Shown: piece after piece, positions 12,823-21,547 of the stretch
Numbering within the stretch: the stretch's first letter is position 1
Layout: each line of letters opens with the position of its first letter
Assembly: GCA_016212855.1 (NCBI GenBank)
Contig: JACRDP010000029.1
Span: forward strand, 186,001-250,000
Length of the DNA stretch: 64,000 bases
Source of the DNA: Elusimicrobiota bacterium
GTDB taxonomy: Bacteria; Elusimicrobiota; Elusimicrobia; UBA1565; UBA9628
Direction: 5' to 3'
The notes under the pieces: model-generated
Told to the model about the DNA's origin: nothing
Databases searched by the model: none
What the model saw: the letters and a program-made list of their open reading frames with translations, nothing else
Program-made: the position numbers and the translations under genes

Positions 12823-14267
12823 CCACGACCATGACCGGCCGCGCGCCGTCCGCTCTCGAGGCGACCCCCGCCGAAATCGCCGCCAAAGCCGCCGCCGCGC
12901 GCCGCGCCGCCGCCGTCTGGCGCCGCGCCACCATCAAGCAGCGCGTGACGGCTCTGCGCGCCGTCTGGAAGGCGTTGGCCGCGCGCCGGGAAGAAATCCG
13001 CGCCGTCGTCCATGAGGAGACCGGCAAGCCCCTCGTCGAGGTCGACCTGATGGAGCTCGGCGCGGCCGGCCTGCTCGTCGACTGGATGACCTCGGTCGCC
13101 CCGCGCGTGCTGGGCGACAAGGCCGCGAGCAAGCCCTGGTCCCTCTTCAATAAACGCGCCTACGAGCGACGTGTTCCTCGAGGGGTGATCGGCCTGATCA
13201 CGCCGTGGAACATGCCCTTCCTGATCCCGTTCGGCGACGCGTTCGCGGCGATGCTCGCGGGCAACGCCGTTTTATTGAAACCGTCCGAATGGACCACGAA
13301 GACCGCGCTGTGGCTCGAGCACGCCGTCGCGGCCACCTCTTTGCTCCCCGAGGGCCTGCTGTCCGTGGTGCCCGGCGGGGGGGCGGCCGGCGAGGCCGTC
13401 ATCGACGCCACCGACATGATCGTCTTCACCGGCTCCACCAAGACCGGACGCTGCGTCGCCGTGCGCGCCGCCGGCCAGCTCAAGCCCTCCGTCCTCGAGC
13501 TCGGCGGCAAGCACCCCATGATCGTACTCGCCGACGCTTCCCTCGAGCGCGCCGCCTCGGCCGCGACCTGGGCCGCCTGCTCCAACGCCGGCCAGGTCTG
13601 CGTCGGCGTCGAGCGCGTCTTCGTCGAGGCCGAAGTCTACGAACGCTTCGTCGAGTTGATCCGCCCCAAGGTCGCCGCCCTGCGCCAGAAGCTCGACGGG
13701 GTTGACGCCGATCTGGGGCGCATGGTGTTCCCGCCGCTGCTCGACCGCATCACCGAGCAGCTCGAAGACGCGCGCAAGAAAGGCGCGCGCGTCATCGGCG
13801 GCGAGGTCCTCGACAGGGAGAATCTCATGATCGCCCCCGCGCTCGTGCTCGATGCGCGCATGGACATGAAGATCATGACCGAAGAGAGCTTCGGGCCCGT
13901 GATCCCGATCATGAAGGTCGCCCGCGCCGAGGAAGCCGTCGCTCTCGCCAACGCCGGCAGCGAAGGCCTCGCGGCCAGCGTGTGGACGACCGATCTCGCC
14001 AAGGGAGAAGCGCTCGCCGCGGCGCTCGAGGTCGGCCTCGTCGGAGTCAACGAGCCCGCCTCGCATTACGCCTTCGGCTCCCTGCCGTTCGGCGGCATGA
14101 AGCAAAGCGGCATGGGGCGGCGTCACGGGGAAGAGGGTCTGCTCGCCTTCACGCAGTCGCAGTCGGTGCTCGTGCACGAGTGGCCCGCGTCGGCGCCGGA
14201 TTTGTGGTGGTTCCCGTACAACGAAAAGAAAGCGGGATTCCTGAGAAAATTGATGGGACTTCCGTGA
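12819..14267 (+). CDS. Aldehyde dehydrogenase family protein
   Basis: GLITPWNMPFLIP, FTGSTKTGR, LELGGKHPMIVLADA, SNAGQVCVGVERVFV. Confidence 0.92.
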   Translation: MTTTMTGRAPSALEATPAEIAAKAAAARRAAAVWRRATIKQRVTALRAVWKALAARREEIRAVVHEETGKPLVEVDLMELGAAGLLVDWMTSVAPRVLGDKAASKPWSLFNKRAYERRVPRGVIGLITPWNMPFLIPFGDAFAAMLAGNAVLLKPSEWTTKTALWLEHAVAATSLLPEGLLSVVPGGGAAGEAVIDATDMIVFTGSTKTGRCVAVRAAGQLKPSVLELGGKHPMIVLADASLERAASAATWAACSNAGQVCVGVERVFVEAEVYERFVELIRPKVAALRQKLDGVDADLGRMVFPPLLDRITEQLEDARKKGARVIGGEVLDRENLMIAPALVLDARMDMKIMTEESFGPVIPIMKVARAEEAVALANAGSEGLAASVWTTDLAKGEALAAALEVGLVGVNEPASHYAFGSLPFGGMKQSGMGRRHGEEGLLAFTQSQSVLVHEWPASAPDLWWFPYNEKKAGFLRKLMGLP

Positions 14268-15100
14268 TCTTAGGGGTTCACGCTTCGGTGAGGCGTGGAT
14301 ATGCCGGGGCGCTCGATGAAGTGAGGGCGCTTGGATGTAAGGCAATGCAGATATTGCCGTATCCGCGTCATCACGATCCGAAGGATGAAGAGTTAAAGTC
14401 GTTTGACGCCGCCCGAAGGGCGGCGGAAATTAAATGTCTGCTCATTCATTCGCGGTTCGTGCCCAGCTTGGCGTCGTCGGACGAAGCCCGCCGTAAACGG
14501 TCCGTCGTTCATTTGGCCAGAGAATTGCAGTTAACCGCCGGCCTAGGCGGAGACGCGTACGTTCTGCACGGCGGGGCGTACTCGGTCGGGGCCGGTCTCG
14601 ATGACGGCATCAGCCTTTTCGCGAAGTCCGTCTTGATGTCCGTCCAACAGAGTTCTTGCCGTACGCCGTTGCTGTTGGAGAATGTGCCGGGTGGCGGCCG
14701 CCGAATGGGCGGTTCCCTCGAAGATTTAGCTCGTCTTCACGACGCGTTAAAACCGTCCCTCCCGAATCTCGGCATCTGTCTCGACACAGCCCACGCCTAC
14801 GCCGCGGGCTACGACTGCTCCAGCGCGGAAGGCGCCCTCAAGTTCATCGCCCGCGCCCACCGCCTCATGGGCTTCGAAGCGATCAAGGCCCTCCACCTCA
14901 ACGACAGCCGCGCTCTGCTGGGTTCTCACCGCGAGCACCACGAACACTGGGGTAAAGGCCGTCTAGGCTCGGAAGGGCTCAAAGCTTTGCTCGTTCGCGA
15001 GGAGTTCTCTTCAACTCCGGGAATCCTGGAGACTCCGAAGGACGGGCTCGACGCGGACCGCGCGAACCTCGACTACGCCCGGAAGCTCTCGGCCGTTTAG
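14264..15100 (+). CDS. nfo: Deoxyribonuclease IV (endonuclease IV)
   Basis: VHASVRRGY, YVLHGGAY, LLLENVPG, ICLDTAHAYAAGYD, LHLNDSRALLGSHREHHEHWGKG, ILETP; GTGA overlap with ALDH. Confidence 0.9.
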   Translation: MILGVHASVRRGYAGALDEVRALGCKAMQILPYPRHHDPKDEELKSFDAARRAAEIKCLLIHSRFVPSLASSDEARRKRSVVHLARELQLTAGLGGDAYVLHGGAYSVGAGLDDGISLFAKSVLMSVQQSSCRTPLLLENVPGGGRRMGGSLEDLARLHDALKPSLPNLGICLDTAHAYAAGYDCSSAEGALKFIARAHRLMGFEAIKALHLNDSRALLGSHREHHEHWGKGRLGSEGLKALLVREEFSSTPGILETPKDGLDADRANLDYARKLSAV

Positions 15101-16368
15101 GCCGAGACTCGCAGGCCTTCGCGGCCGACGACGACCTTGAGCTTGTAGCCGCGCTCCTCGACCCGGGCGTTCGCGTCCTTGCCCATCTGGTCGAGCACGC
15201 CGTCGGCGTAGCTGTCGTCCTGGTGGACGAGCACGAGCGCCTTGACGAGGTTCTTGCCCGCGAAGTCCACCGCCGAGATGAAGCTCGAGTGGCCGGCGTT
15301 GCGGTTCTTCTTGTAGTCGTCGACCGTGTAGCGCCCGTCGTGGAACAGCAGGTCCGCGCCGCGCACCGCCGCGCCGATCTTTTCGTCGTAGTCCTGGAGC
15401 GCGGTCGCGTACTCGCCGTAGAGCTCGCTGTCCGGGCAGTAGACGATCTTGCGGCCTTCCGTTTGGAGCACGTAGGCGAGCGTCGTGCCGGGGTGGTTGG
15501 CGTAGAACGCGGAGAGGCGCACGCCGGGCAGGATCTCGTAGGTCTGTTCCATCAGCTCGTAGAGCTCGATCTTGGCCTCGGGCATCGCGTCGCCGAAGCC
15601 GGGCTCGAGCGCGGCCTTGAGCGCCTGCTCGAGCGGCTTGTCGGGGTCCGACGCGCCGCTGATGTGGAGCGTGAAGTTCTTGTCGCGCGCGCAGGGAAAG
15701 CCCGCGAGGCCCTCGATGTGGTCGTGGTGGAAATGGGTGAGGAAGAGCCAGATCTCCTTGTGCTTGCCGGTCTTCATCAGCTCGTTGCCCAATAAGCTGA
15801 TGCCCGAGCCGGCGTCGAAGACGAAGATGTGGGACGGGGTCTCGACCGACACGCAGCTCGTGTGCTTCCCGTATTTCACCACGACGGGGGAGACGGCCGA
15901 GGAGGTCGAGCGGCAGCCCCAGACGACGGCTTTGAGCTCGGCCTTGGCCACCGGGACCGGGGCGGACGGGGGGCGCGCCGTCTTCGTCGGCGCGACGCCC
16001 TGCTTGTCCATGATCTCCTTCACCTTTTTGGCGAAGTCGTCCACGTCGTAGGGCTTTTCGATGAAGGCTTCGGCGCCGTACTGAGTGGCTCGCTGCTTCT
16101 CGGCCTCGAAGGACTTGCCCGAGACGATGATGGCCCGGATCGGCTCGGTCTCGGGGTCCGACTTCAAGCGATGCAGCAAGGTCAGGCCGTCGAGGCCGGG
16201 CATCAAGATGTCGAGGATGACGAGGGCGGGCTTCTCGGCCTTGATGATGTCCTGGGCCTTGAGGCTGTCCTGTATCAGACGCGAAGCGTAGCCGGCGTCG
16301 TTGAGCAGCTCGAGGGTGAGCCCGCCCACCAACGGGTCGTCGTCAACGATGATGATTTGGGTCGCCAT
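15097..16368 (-). CDS. Response-regulator receiver domain fused to metallo-beta-lactamase-fold hydrolase
   Basis: N-term MATQIIIVDDDPLVGG...LVILDILMPGLDG...EKPYD; C-term LFLTHFHHDHIEGLAGFP...GHSSF. Confidence 0.88.
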   Translation of the reverse strand: MATQIIIVDDDPLVGGLTLELLNDAGYASRLIQDSLKAQDIIKAEKPALVILDILMPGLDGLTLLHRLKSDPETEPIRAIIVSGKSFEAEKQRATQYGAEAFIEKPYDVDDFAKKVKEIMDKQGVAPTKTARPPSAPVPVAKAELKAVVWGCRSTSSAVSPVVVKYGKHTSCVSVETPSHIFVFDAGSGISLLGNELMKTGKHKEIWLFLTHFHHDHIEGLAGFPCARDKNFTLHISGASDPDKPLEQALKAALEPGFGDAMPEAKIELYELMEQTYEILPGVRLSAFYANHPGTTLAYVLQTEGRKIVYCPDSELYGEYATALQDYDEKIGAAVRGADLLFHDGRYTVDDYKKNRNAGHSSFISAVDFAGKNLVKALVLVHQDDSYADGVLDQMGKDANARVEERGYKLKVVVGREGLRVSA

Positions 16369-16398
16369 GGAGCGCGGTATTCTATAATAATAGCGATC

Positions 16399-16980
16399 AT
16401 GCGCATCATCGCGGGCGAAAGCCGGGGCCGGTCCCTCAAGAGCGTGCCGAAGGAGATGATGGTCAAGCCCATTTCGGCGCGCATCAAGAAGTCGGTCTTC
16501 GACATTCTGAGACCGCGCCTGGGCGGGGCACGCGTGCTCGATCTGTACGCCGGCACCGGCGCCGTCGGCATCGAGGCGCTCTCGCGCGGGGCGGCCTCCG
16601 CGTTCTTCGTGGACGCCGACAAGCGCTGCGTGGCCGTCATCGAGGAGAACCTCAAACGCCTGGGCTTCGCCGACAAGGGCCGGGCCAGCTACGGCGACAT
16701 CTTGAAGGACTTGTCCTGGATCTCCTTCCGCGCCGGCGCCTCGGATTTCGACATCATCTATCTCGGCCCGCCGTACCGGACCGAGGACAACACGATGCTG
16801 GCCTACTCGACTCCGTCGCTCGCGCGCGTCGCGGAGGCGAACCTGCTGGCGTCCGGCGGCGTGATCCTGCTCCAGCGCTATAAGAAGGAGCAGGTCGTCC
16901 TGCCCGTCGGCTTCGAAAAATACCGGGAAGAGCGCTACGGCGACACCGACGTCGAGTTTATCCGAAAGGCCGCCGCCTAG
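16399..16980 (+). CDS. rsmD: 16S rRNA (guanine(966)-N(2))-methyltransferase RsmD family, atypical GPPY motif
   Basis: MRIIAGESRGRSLKSVPKEMMVKPISARIKKSVFDIL...VLDLYAGTGAVGIEALSRGA...IIYLGPPYRTED. Confidence 0.87.
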   Translation: MRIIAGESRGRSLKSVPKEMMVKPISARIKKSVFDILRPRLGGARVLDLYAGTGAVGIEALSRGAASAFFVDADKRCVAVIEENLKRLGFADKGRASYGDILKDLSWISFRAGASDFDIIYLGPPYRTEDNTMLAYSTPSLARVAEANLLASGGVILLQRYKKEQVVLPVGFEKYREERYGDTDVEFIRKAAA

Positions 16981-16981
16981 C

Positions 16982-17689
16982 TTGGAAATCTCGTTCACGC
17001 GGTACCGCATCTACCGCGAGTGCCCCTGGAAGTACCGCCTTCTGTTCGTCGACGGACGGCGCATCCCCATGACGGCGAAAGCCTCGTACGGGTTGTCCTT
17101 GCACCGCGCCCTCGAGGCCTGGCTGCGCGGCGGCGAGCGCACGCTTGAGTCCTTGTTCGACGCGTTGAAGACGCAGTGGCTCGCGACGGGCTATCCCGAT
17201 GAGGACGCCGAGGCGCGCGCGTACTCGAAAGCCGAGCGCGTGCTGACGCGCTTTCACGGCGAGGAGGAGTCCCGCCGCACCCGAACGGTCGGCGTCGAGA
17301 AGGAATTCATTTGGAACTCGGGCGCGCACCAGGTCCGGGGCATGATCGACCGCATCGATCAGGGCCCCGACGGAGCCTACGAGCTCATCGACTACAAGAC
17401 CGGCCCGGGCGTTCCCTCTCCGGCGGAGGTGGCGAAGGACGTGCAGATGCGCTTCTACGCCCTCGGCGCCAAGCGCGGTCTTGGCTTGGCTCCGGCGACG
17501 CTCACCGTCGACTGCATCTCGGCGGGCGAGCGGGTCAGCGCCCCGTACGAATCGTCGAGCGAGGAAACCCTGGCCGCCGATATCCGCGCGGCGGCGTCGG
17601 GCATCGAGGCGGGAGTCTTCGCCGCCGACACGGGCTACTGCGCGCGCTGCGACTTCAAGAAAGACTGCACGTATTCGGTCGCGAAGTAA
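16982..17689 (+). CDS. PD-(D/E)XK nuclease superfamily (RecB-like) protein
   Basis: EISFTRYRIYRECPWKYRLLFV...GMIDRIDQGPDGAYELIDYKTG...CARCDFKKDC; TTG start. Confidence 0.8.
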   Translation: MEISFTRYRIYRECPWKYRLLFVDGRRIPMTAKASYGLSLHRALEAWLRGGERTLESLFDALKTQWLATGYPDEDAEARAYSKAERVLTRFHGEEESRRTRTVGVEKEFIWNSGAHQVRGMIDRIDQGPDGAYELIDYKTGPGVPSPAEVAKDVQMRFYALGAKRGLGLAPATLTVDCISAGERVSAPYESSSEETLAADIRAAASGIEAGVFAADTGYCARCDFKKDCTYSVAK

Positions 17690-17690
17690 G

Positions 17691-18545
17691 CTAGGCCTTG
17701 TCGGTGCGGCGGCGCGGGACGCCGGGCAGGTGGCACTCGTTGCGCACGCAGTTCTTGCCGTCGTGCTTCGCCTGGTAGAGGTTCATGTCGGCGCGGTGGA
17801 GCAGCTCCGCCGGCGACTCGTTGCCCGCGCCGTCGAAGGTGGCCACGCCGACGCTGATCGTGGCGAGGTAGCCGTTCTTGGCGATGCCGCTGCGCGCGCG
17901 CTCCGCGACGTGACGCGCGGTCGGCGCGTCGGCGCCGGGCATGATCACGACGAATTCGTCGCCCCCGAAGCGGCCCAGGATATCGTCGGAGCGCACGTTC
18001 GCGGAGATCGTCTCGGCGGTTTCTTTTATAACACGGTCGCCGAACAGGTGACCGTGACTATCATTAATGCGCTTGAAATCGTCGATGTCGATCATCATGA
18101 CCGACAACGGGACCTTGCGCGTCAGCGACTGCTGGATCTCGAGCTCGAGAATCTCCTGCAGGTAGCCGTGCGTAAAGGCGCCGGTGAGGGCGTCGGTGAC
18201 GGATTTCAGGTGGAGCTCGTCGACGCGGGCCGAGAGCACGCGGTTATTGACCCGCTGGCGCTCGGAGCGCAGGCCGATCACGTAGCCGAAGATCATGAAG
18301 GAGGCGACCGTGCCCAGGCCCATGTAGGCGTAGAACAGGAAGTTGTAGTCGAGCTCGTTGCGCACCCAGAGCGCCTTGAGCAGCGGATCCTCGCGCCAGT
18401 AGCGCAGAAGGAACATGCCGATGGGCGAGCCGAAGCCCAGGACGGAGCCGGCGGCCGGGTACAGGTAATAGTGCGGAATCGCGCGCAGGCGGGCGAGTAG
18501 GGTCGTCGAGCGGAAATCGCGCTGGCGGCGGCGTGGGGCGCTCAT
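17691..18545 (-). CDS. GGDEF-domain diguanylate cyclase
   Basis: DALTGAFTHGYLQEIL...LGRFGGDEFVVIMPG; N-terminal TM helices. Confidence 0.92.
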   Translation of the reverse strand: MSAPRRRQRDFRSTTLLARLRAIPHYYLYPAAGSVLGFGSPIGMFLLRYWREDPLLKALWVRNELDYNFLFYAYMGLGTVASFMIFGYVIGLRSERQRVNNRVLSARVDELHLKSVTDALTGAFTHGYLQEILELEIQQSLTRKVPLSVMMIDIDDFKRINDSHGHLFGDRVIKETAETISANVRSDDILGRFGGDEFVVIMPGADAPTARHVAERARSGIAKNGYLATISVGVATFDGAGNESPAELLHRADMNLYQAKHDGKNCVRNECHLPGVPRRRTDKA

Positions 18546-18558
18546 CGCGGGCAGTTTA

Positions 18559-19770
18559 TCAAAAGAGAAACATCGCGCGAACGTTGCCGCCGTCCCAGAA
18601 GTGGCCGGGGGCGTCGGCGTCGAAAGTGCCGTACAGGCCGAGCCGGGCCGACGGGGAGAAGAGGAAGTCCACGCCCGTCCCGATCTTGGCCTCGACGAGG
18701 GTTTCGTGCGCGCTGGGCGTCGCCCCGGGCGAGCGGAAGGTCCGGTTTTCGCCGAAGGATAGGAACGCGGCCAGTTCCCCGGTCGCGATCTTCGTCCACC
18801 GCCGGCGCCAGCGCAGCCAAGGCTGGAGCTCCCAGCGGCGGTAGGTCGTCCCGCCGGCGGGGACTTCCGGGCGGTCGGTTCGCGCCGAGCGGTTCAGGTA
18901 CGCGAGCCCGGGCTCGAGCTCGTCGCCGTCGCGCGGCCGCAGCCGCGCCGAGGACTCGAACGCGTGGACCTGCCGCCGGGCGTCCTGCGACTCTCCGGCC
19001 GCGACGGTGGCGAAGCGGTTGACCTTGCGCTGGGTTTCGAGCGAATAGACGAGCCGCGGCGCGATTCCTTCATCGGAGCCGGCGCCTAAGAGCGCGCGCG
19101 TGCGCGTGTAGCCGAACGAGCGGTTCTCGGCGGGGATCTCGCGCCGCGTGGGCTCGTCGAGCTCGAGCCCGGCCCAGGCCCGCCAGGCGCCGGCGGGGGC
19201 TTCGAGGTGCAGTTCGTCGGTGTAGGGCTTAAGCGAGTAGCGTTCGGTCGTGCTGCCGCGGGAGTTGAAGTTGAAGTCCACCATGTTGCGCCGCACGCGC
19301 AGCTGGCCGCCGCCGCGGCGCCAGCGCAGACCCAGACCGATGTCCGCGTCTTCCTTGCGGTAGGCCGGCTCGCCGAACGCCTCGAGGGAGAAGCCCGCGC
19401 CGAGGTCGGTCTCGAGCTCGAGCCAGTGATGCTGCTCCTGTCGGTCCTTGTCGTCGAGATCCGTGAAGCGGAAGCGGAACTCCAGGCGCGGCGTCAGGCG
19501 CCGGGCGAACTTGAGCTCCTGGTCGAGGTACAGCGCGCAGCAGTCGAGGCTGGCGCCGTTGATCCGGTAGCCGGAGGTCGAGGCGGCCCACGTGTCGGTC
19601 CAGCTCCTCGGTACGGCGAAGCCGCGCAGGTCGGCGAAGTACTCGGAGTCGAACAGCGATTCGGTGTCGGCGCGGTCCATCACGGCGCGGACGAAGGTCG
19701 CCCGCGCGGGCGCGGTGAGCGCCAGCAGAAGCAGGGCCGAGGCTAAAGCTGCTCGGGGCTGAGCGACCAC
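18559..19770 (-). CDS. Predicted outer-membrane/secreted beta-strand-rich protein, unknown function
   Basis: Signal-like N-terminus; alternating amphipathic strands; ends ...GGNVRAMFLF. Confidence 0.6.
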   Translation of the reverse strand: MVAQPRAALASALLLLALTAPARATFVRAVMDRADTESLFDSEYFADLRGFAVPRSWTDTWAASTSGYRINGASLDCCALYLDQELKFARRLTPRLEFRFRFTDLDDKDRQEQHHWLELETDLGAGFSLEAFGEPAYRKEDADIGLGLRWRRGGGQLRVRRNMVDFNFNSRGSTTERYSLKPYTDELHLEAPAGAWRAWAGLELDEPTRREIPAENRSFGYTRTRALLGAGSDEGIAPRLVYSLETQRKVNRFATVAAGESQDARRQVHAFESSARLRPRDGDELEPGLAYLNRSARTDRPEVPAGGTTYRRWELQPWLRWRRRWTKIATGELAAFLSFGENRTFRSPGATPSAHETLVEAKIGTGVDFLFSPSARLGLYGTFDADAPGHFWDGGNVRAMFLF

Positions 19771-20210
19771 AGGAGGCGGGGTTCCGGCGCGAGTTCGAGC
19801 GCGACGATCGTTCCGGGGCGCATCTCGAAGATGGCCTTGCCGAACAGCGCGGCGACCTCGCCGATCTGCGGCTGATGGCCGACGGCCAGCACCTCGGCGT
19901 CGCCTTCGGCGCGCGTGAGGAGCTCGGCGGCGACCTCCTCGGCCGGCCGGGTGTTGTCGAGTGGAACGAAGGGGATGGTCCCGGCGGCGGGCTTGAGGAC
20001 GGAGGCGGCCTCCGCCGCGGTTTGGACCGCGCGCGTCAGGGGCGAGTGGAGGATCAAGGTCGGGCGGCCGCCGCGACGCGCGAGCTCGGCCGCCATTCGC
20101 CGGGCGTCCTCACGGCCCTGATCGGAGAGCGGGCGCAGGGCGTCCTTGGCGACGCGGGCCTCGGCCGTCGAGGGGGAGTGCCCGTGGCGCATCAGGTACA
20201 GTCTTTTCAC
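19743..20210 (-). CDS. sixA: Phosphohistidine phosphatase SixA-like
   Basis: MKRLYLMRHGHSPSTAEARVAKDALRPLSDQGREDARRMA...GHQPQIGE. Confidence 0.85.
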   Translation of the reverse strand: MKRLYLMRHGHSPSTAEARVAKDALRPLSDQGREDARRMAAELARRGGRPTLILHSPLTRAVQTAAEAASVLKPAAGTIPFVPLDNTRPAEEVAAELLTRAEGDAEVLAVGHQPQIGEVAALFGKAIFEMRPGTIVALELAPEPRLLWSLSPEQL

Positions 20211-20238
20211 GAGGGGGAGAGTATCAAAAAATCAGGAT

Positions 20239-20313
20239 GGTGTCAGGCCTACCGATTTCCGCTTCTCAATCGACCGGTACCGAGGAGAATCGGAAATCGG
20301 TAGGCCTGACACC
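20239..20313. repeat. Inverted repeat (23-bp perfect arms), REP-like
   Basis: GGTGTCAGGCCTACCGATTTCCG ... CGGAAATCGGTAGGCCTGACACC. Confidence 0.88.
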
Positions 20314-20320
20314 AAGTTCA

Positions 20321-21511
20321 TCAGAAAAAATACTCGAACGAGGAGAAGAACTGCTCGAGCGCCCGCTCGGCCCAGGAGCGGCGCTCCCAGTCGTCCTTGA
20401 CGATCTCCCGCGCGCCGCTCAGGCCGAACTCGAAGCGGCGCTGAAGCTCGGCGGCGAAGGAGGCGTCGGTGGTCTGCAGGTTGACCTCGAGATTGTGTTG
20501 CAAAGAGCGGTGATCGAGGTTGTAAGAGCCGACCGCGCACCATTTTCCGTCCACGACGACGGCCTTGGCGTGCATCATCGGTCCCTGCCATTCGAAGATG
20601 CGCACGCCCCGCGTCAGCAGAGACGCGTAGGTCGCGCGCATAGCGTACCACACGGAGCTGATGTCCGAATGTCCCGGCACGAGAACGCGCACCTTGACCC
20701 CGCGCTTGACGGCCTGAGCGAGCGAGCGGCGGATGCGCCAGTCGGGAATGAAGTAGGAGTTGGCGATCGCGACCTCGGTCTTGGCCGCGCGCAGGGCGTT
20801 GACGTAGGCCTCGCGGATCTCGAAGCGCTTGAGGATCTCGTGGTTGCCGACGATGCGCACGGCCGCTCCGCCTGCGGCGATACTCGAGATGTCGGCCTCG
20901 AACCAGCGGCCCGTGCCCTTGTGCCACACCGCGCGGAACAGCCGTTCGAGCTCGTGCGCCGCCGGTCCCTCGACGCGCGCGTGCGCGTCGGGCCAGTCGA
21001 GGCCGCCTTCGTCCTGCGCCGCGTGCTCGTCGCTGAGGTTCATGCCGCCGATGAAGCCGAGCTTGCCGTCGCAGACGAGGATCTTGCGGTGGTCGCGCTT
21101 GTTCCAGGCCCAGTGCGGCCGCCACGGCGCGACCGGATGGTACTCGAGAATCTGCACCCCCGCGTTGCGCATCATGGTCACGACGACCGGCTCGAGCTCG
21201 ATGGAGCCGACCGAGTCGTAGATCAGGCGCACGCGCGCGCCGCGCTTGGACGCGCGCGCGAGCAGCTCCGCGAACGTCCGGCCGGTGCCGTCGTTGCCGA
21301 AGCGGTAGGTCTCGAGGTTGACCGAATGCTTCGCGTCCTCGATGGCCGCCGCCATCGCGGCGAACAGATCTTTTCCCCGGACGAACAGCGCGAGCTTGTT
21401 GCCGGCGACGTATTCGTCCGCGTCCCAGGTGAAATCTCCGGAGCTCGGCTTGGGCCGGCGCAGGTATTTGCGGACGGGAGGCGGCAGGGCCGGAATGCGG
21501 GGAAGCTCCAC
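20321..21511 (-). CDS. Phospholipase D / cardiolipin synthase family
   Basis: Two HKD motifs: HRKILVCDGKLGFIGGMN and MHAKAVVVDGKWCAVGSYN. Confidence 0.9.
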   Translation of the reverse strand: MELPRIPALPPPVRKYLRRPKPSSGDFTWDADEYVAGNKLALFVRGKDLFAAMAAAIEDAKHSVNLETYRFGNDGTGRTFAELLARASKRGARVRLIYDSVGSIELEPVVVTMMRNAGVQILEYHPVAPWRPHWAWNKRDHRKILVCDGKLGFIGGMNLSDEHAAQDEGGLDWPDAHARVEGPAAHELERLFRAVWHKGTGRWFEADISSIAAGGAAVRIVGNHEILKRFEIREAYVNALRAAKTEVAIANSYFIPDWRIRRSLAQAVKRGVKVRVLVPGHSDISSVWYAMRATYASLLTRGVRIFEWQGPMMHAKAVVVDGKWCAVGSYNLDHRSLQHNLEVNLQTTDASFAAELQRRFEFGLSGAREIVKDDWERRSWAERALEQFFSSFEYFF

Positions 21512-21547
21512 GGGGGCATGGTACCAAAAGAGCTAAGATATCCGCCG

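Noticed and set aside
16982-17689. Possible Cas4/CRISPR-associated nuclease
   Set aside because: PD-(D/E)XK with Cys residues resembles Cas4, but there is no CRISPR array and no other cas gene in the window; generic RecB-like nuclease is the safer call.
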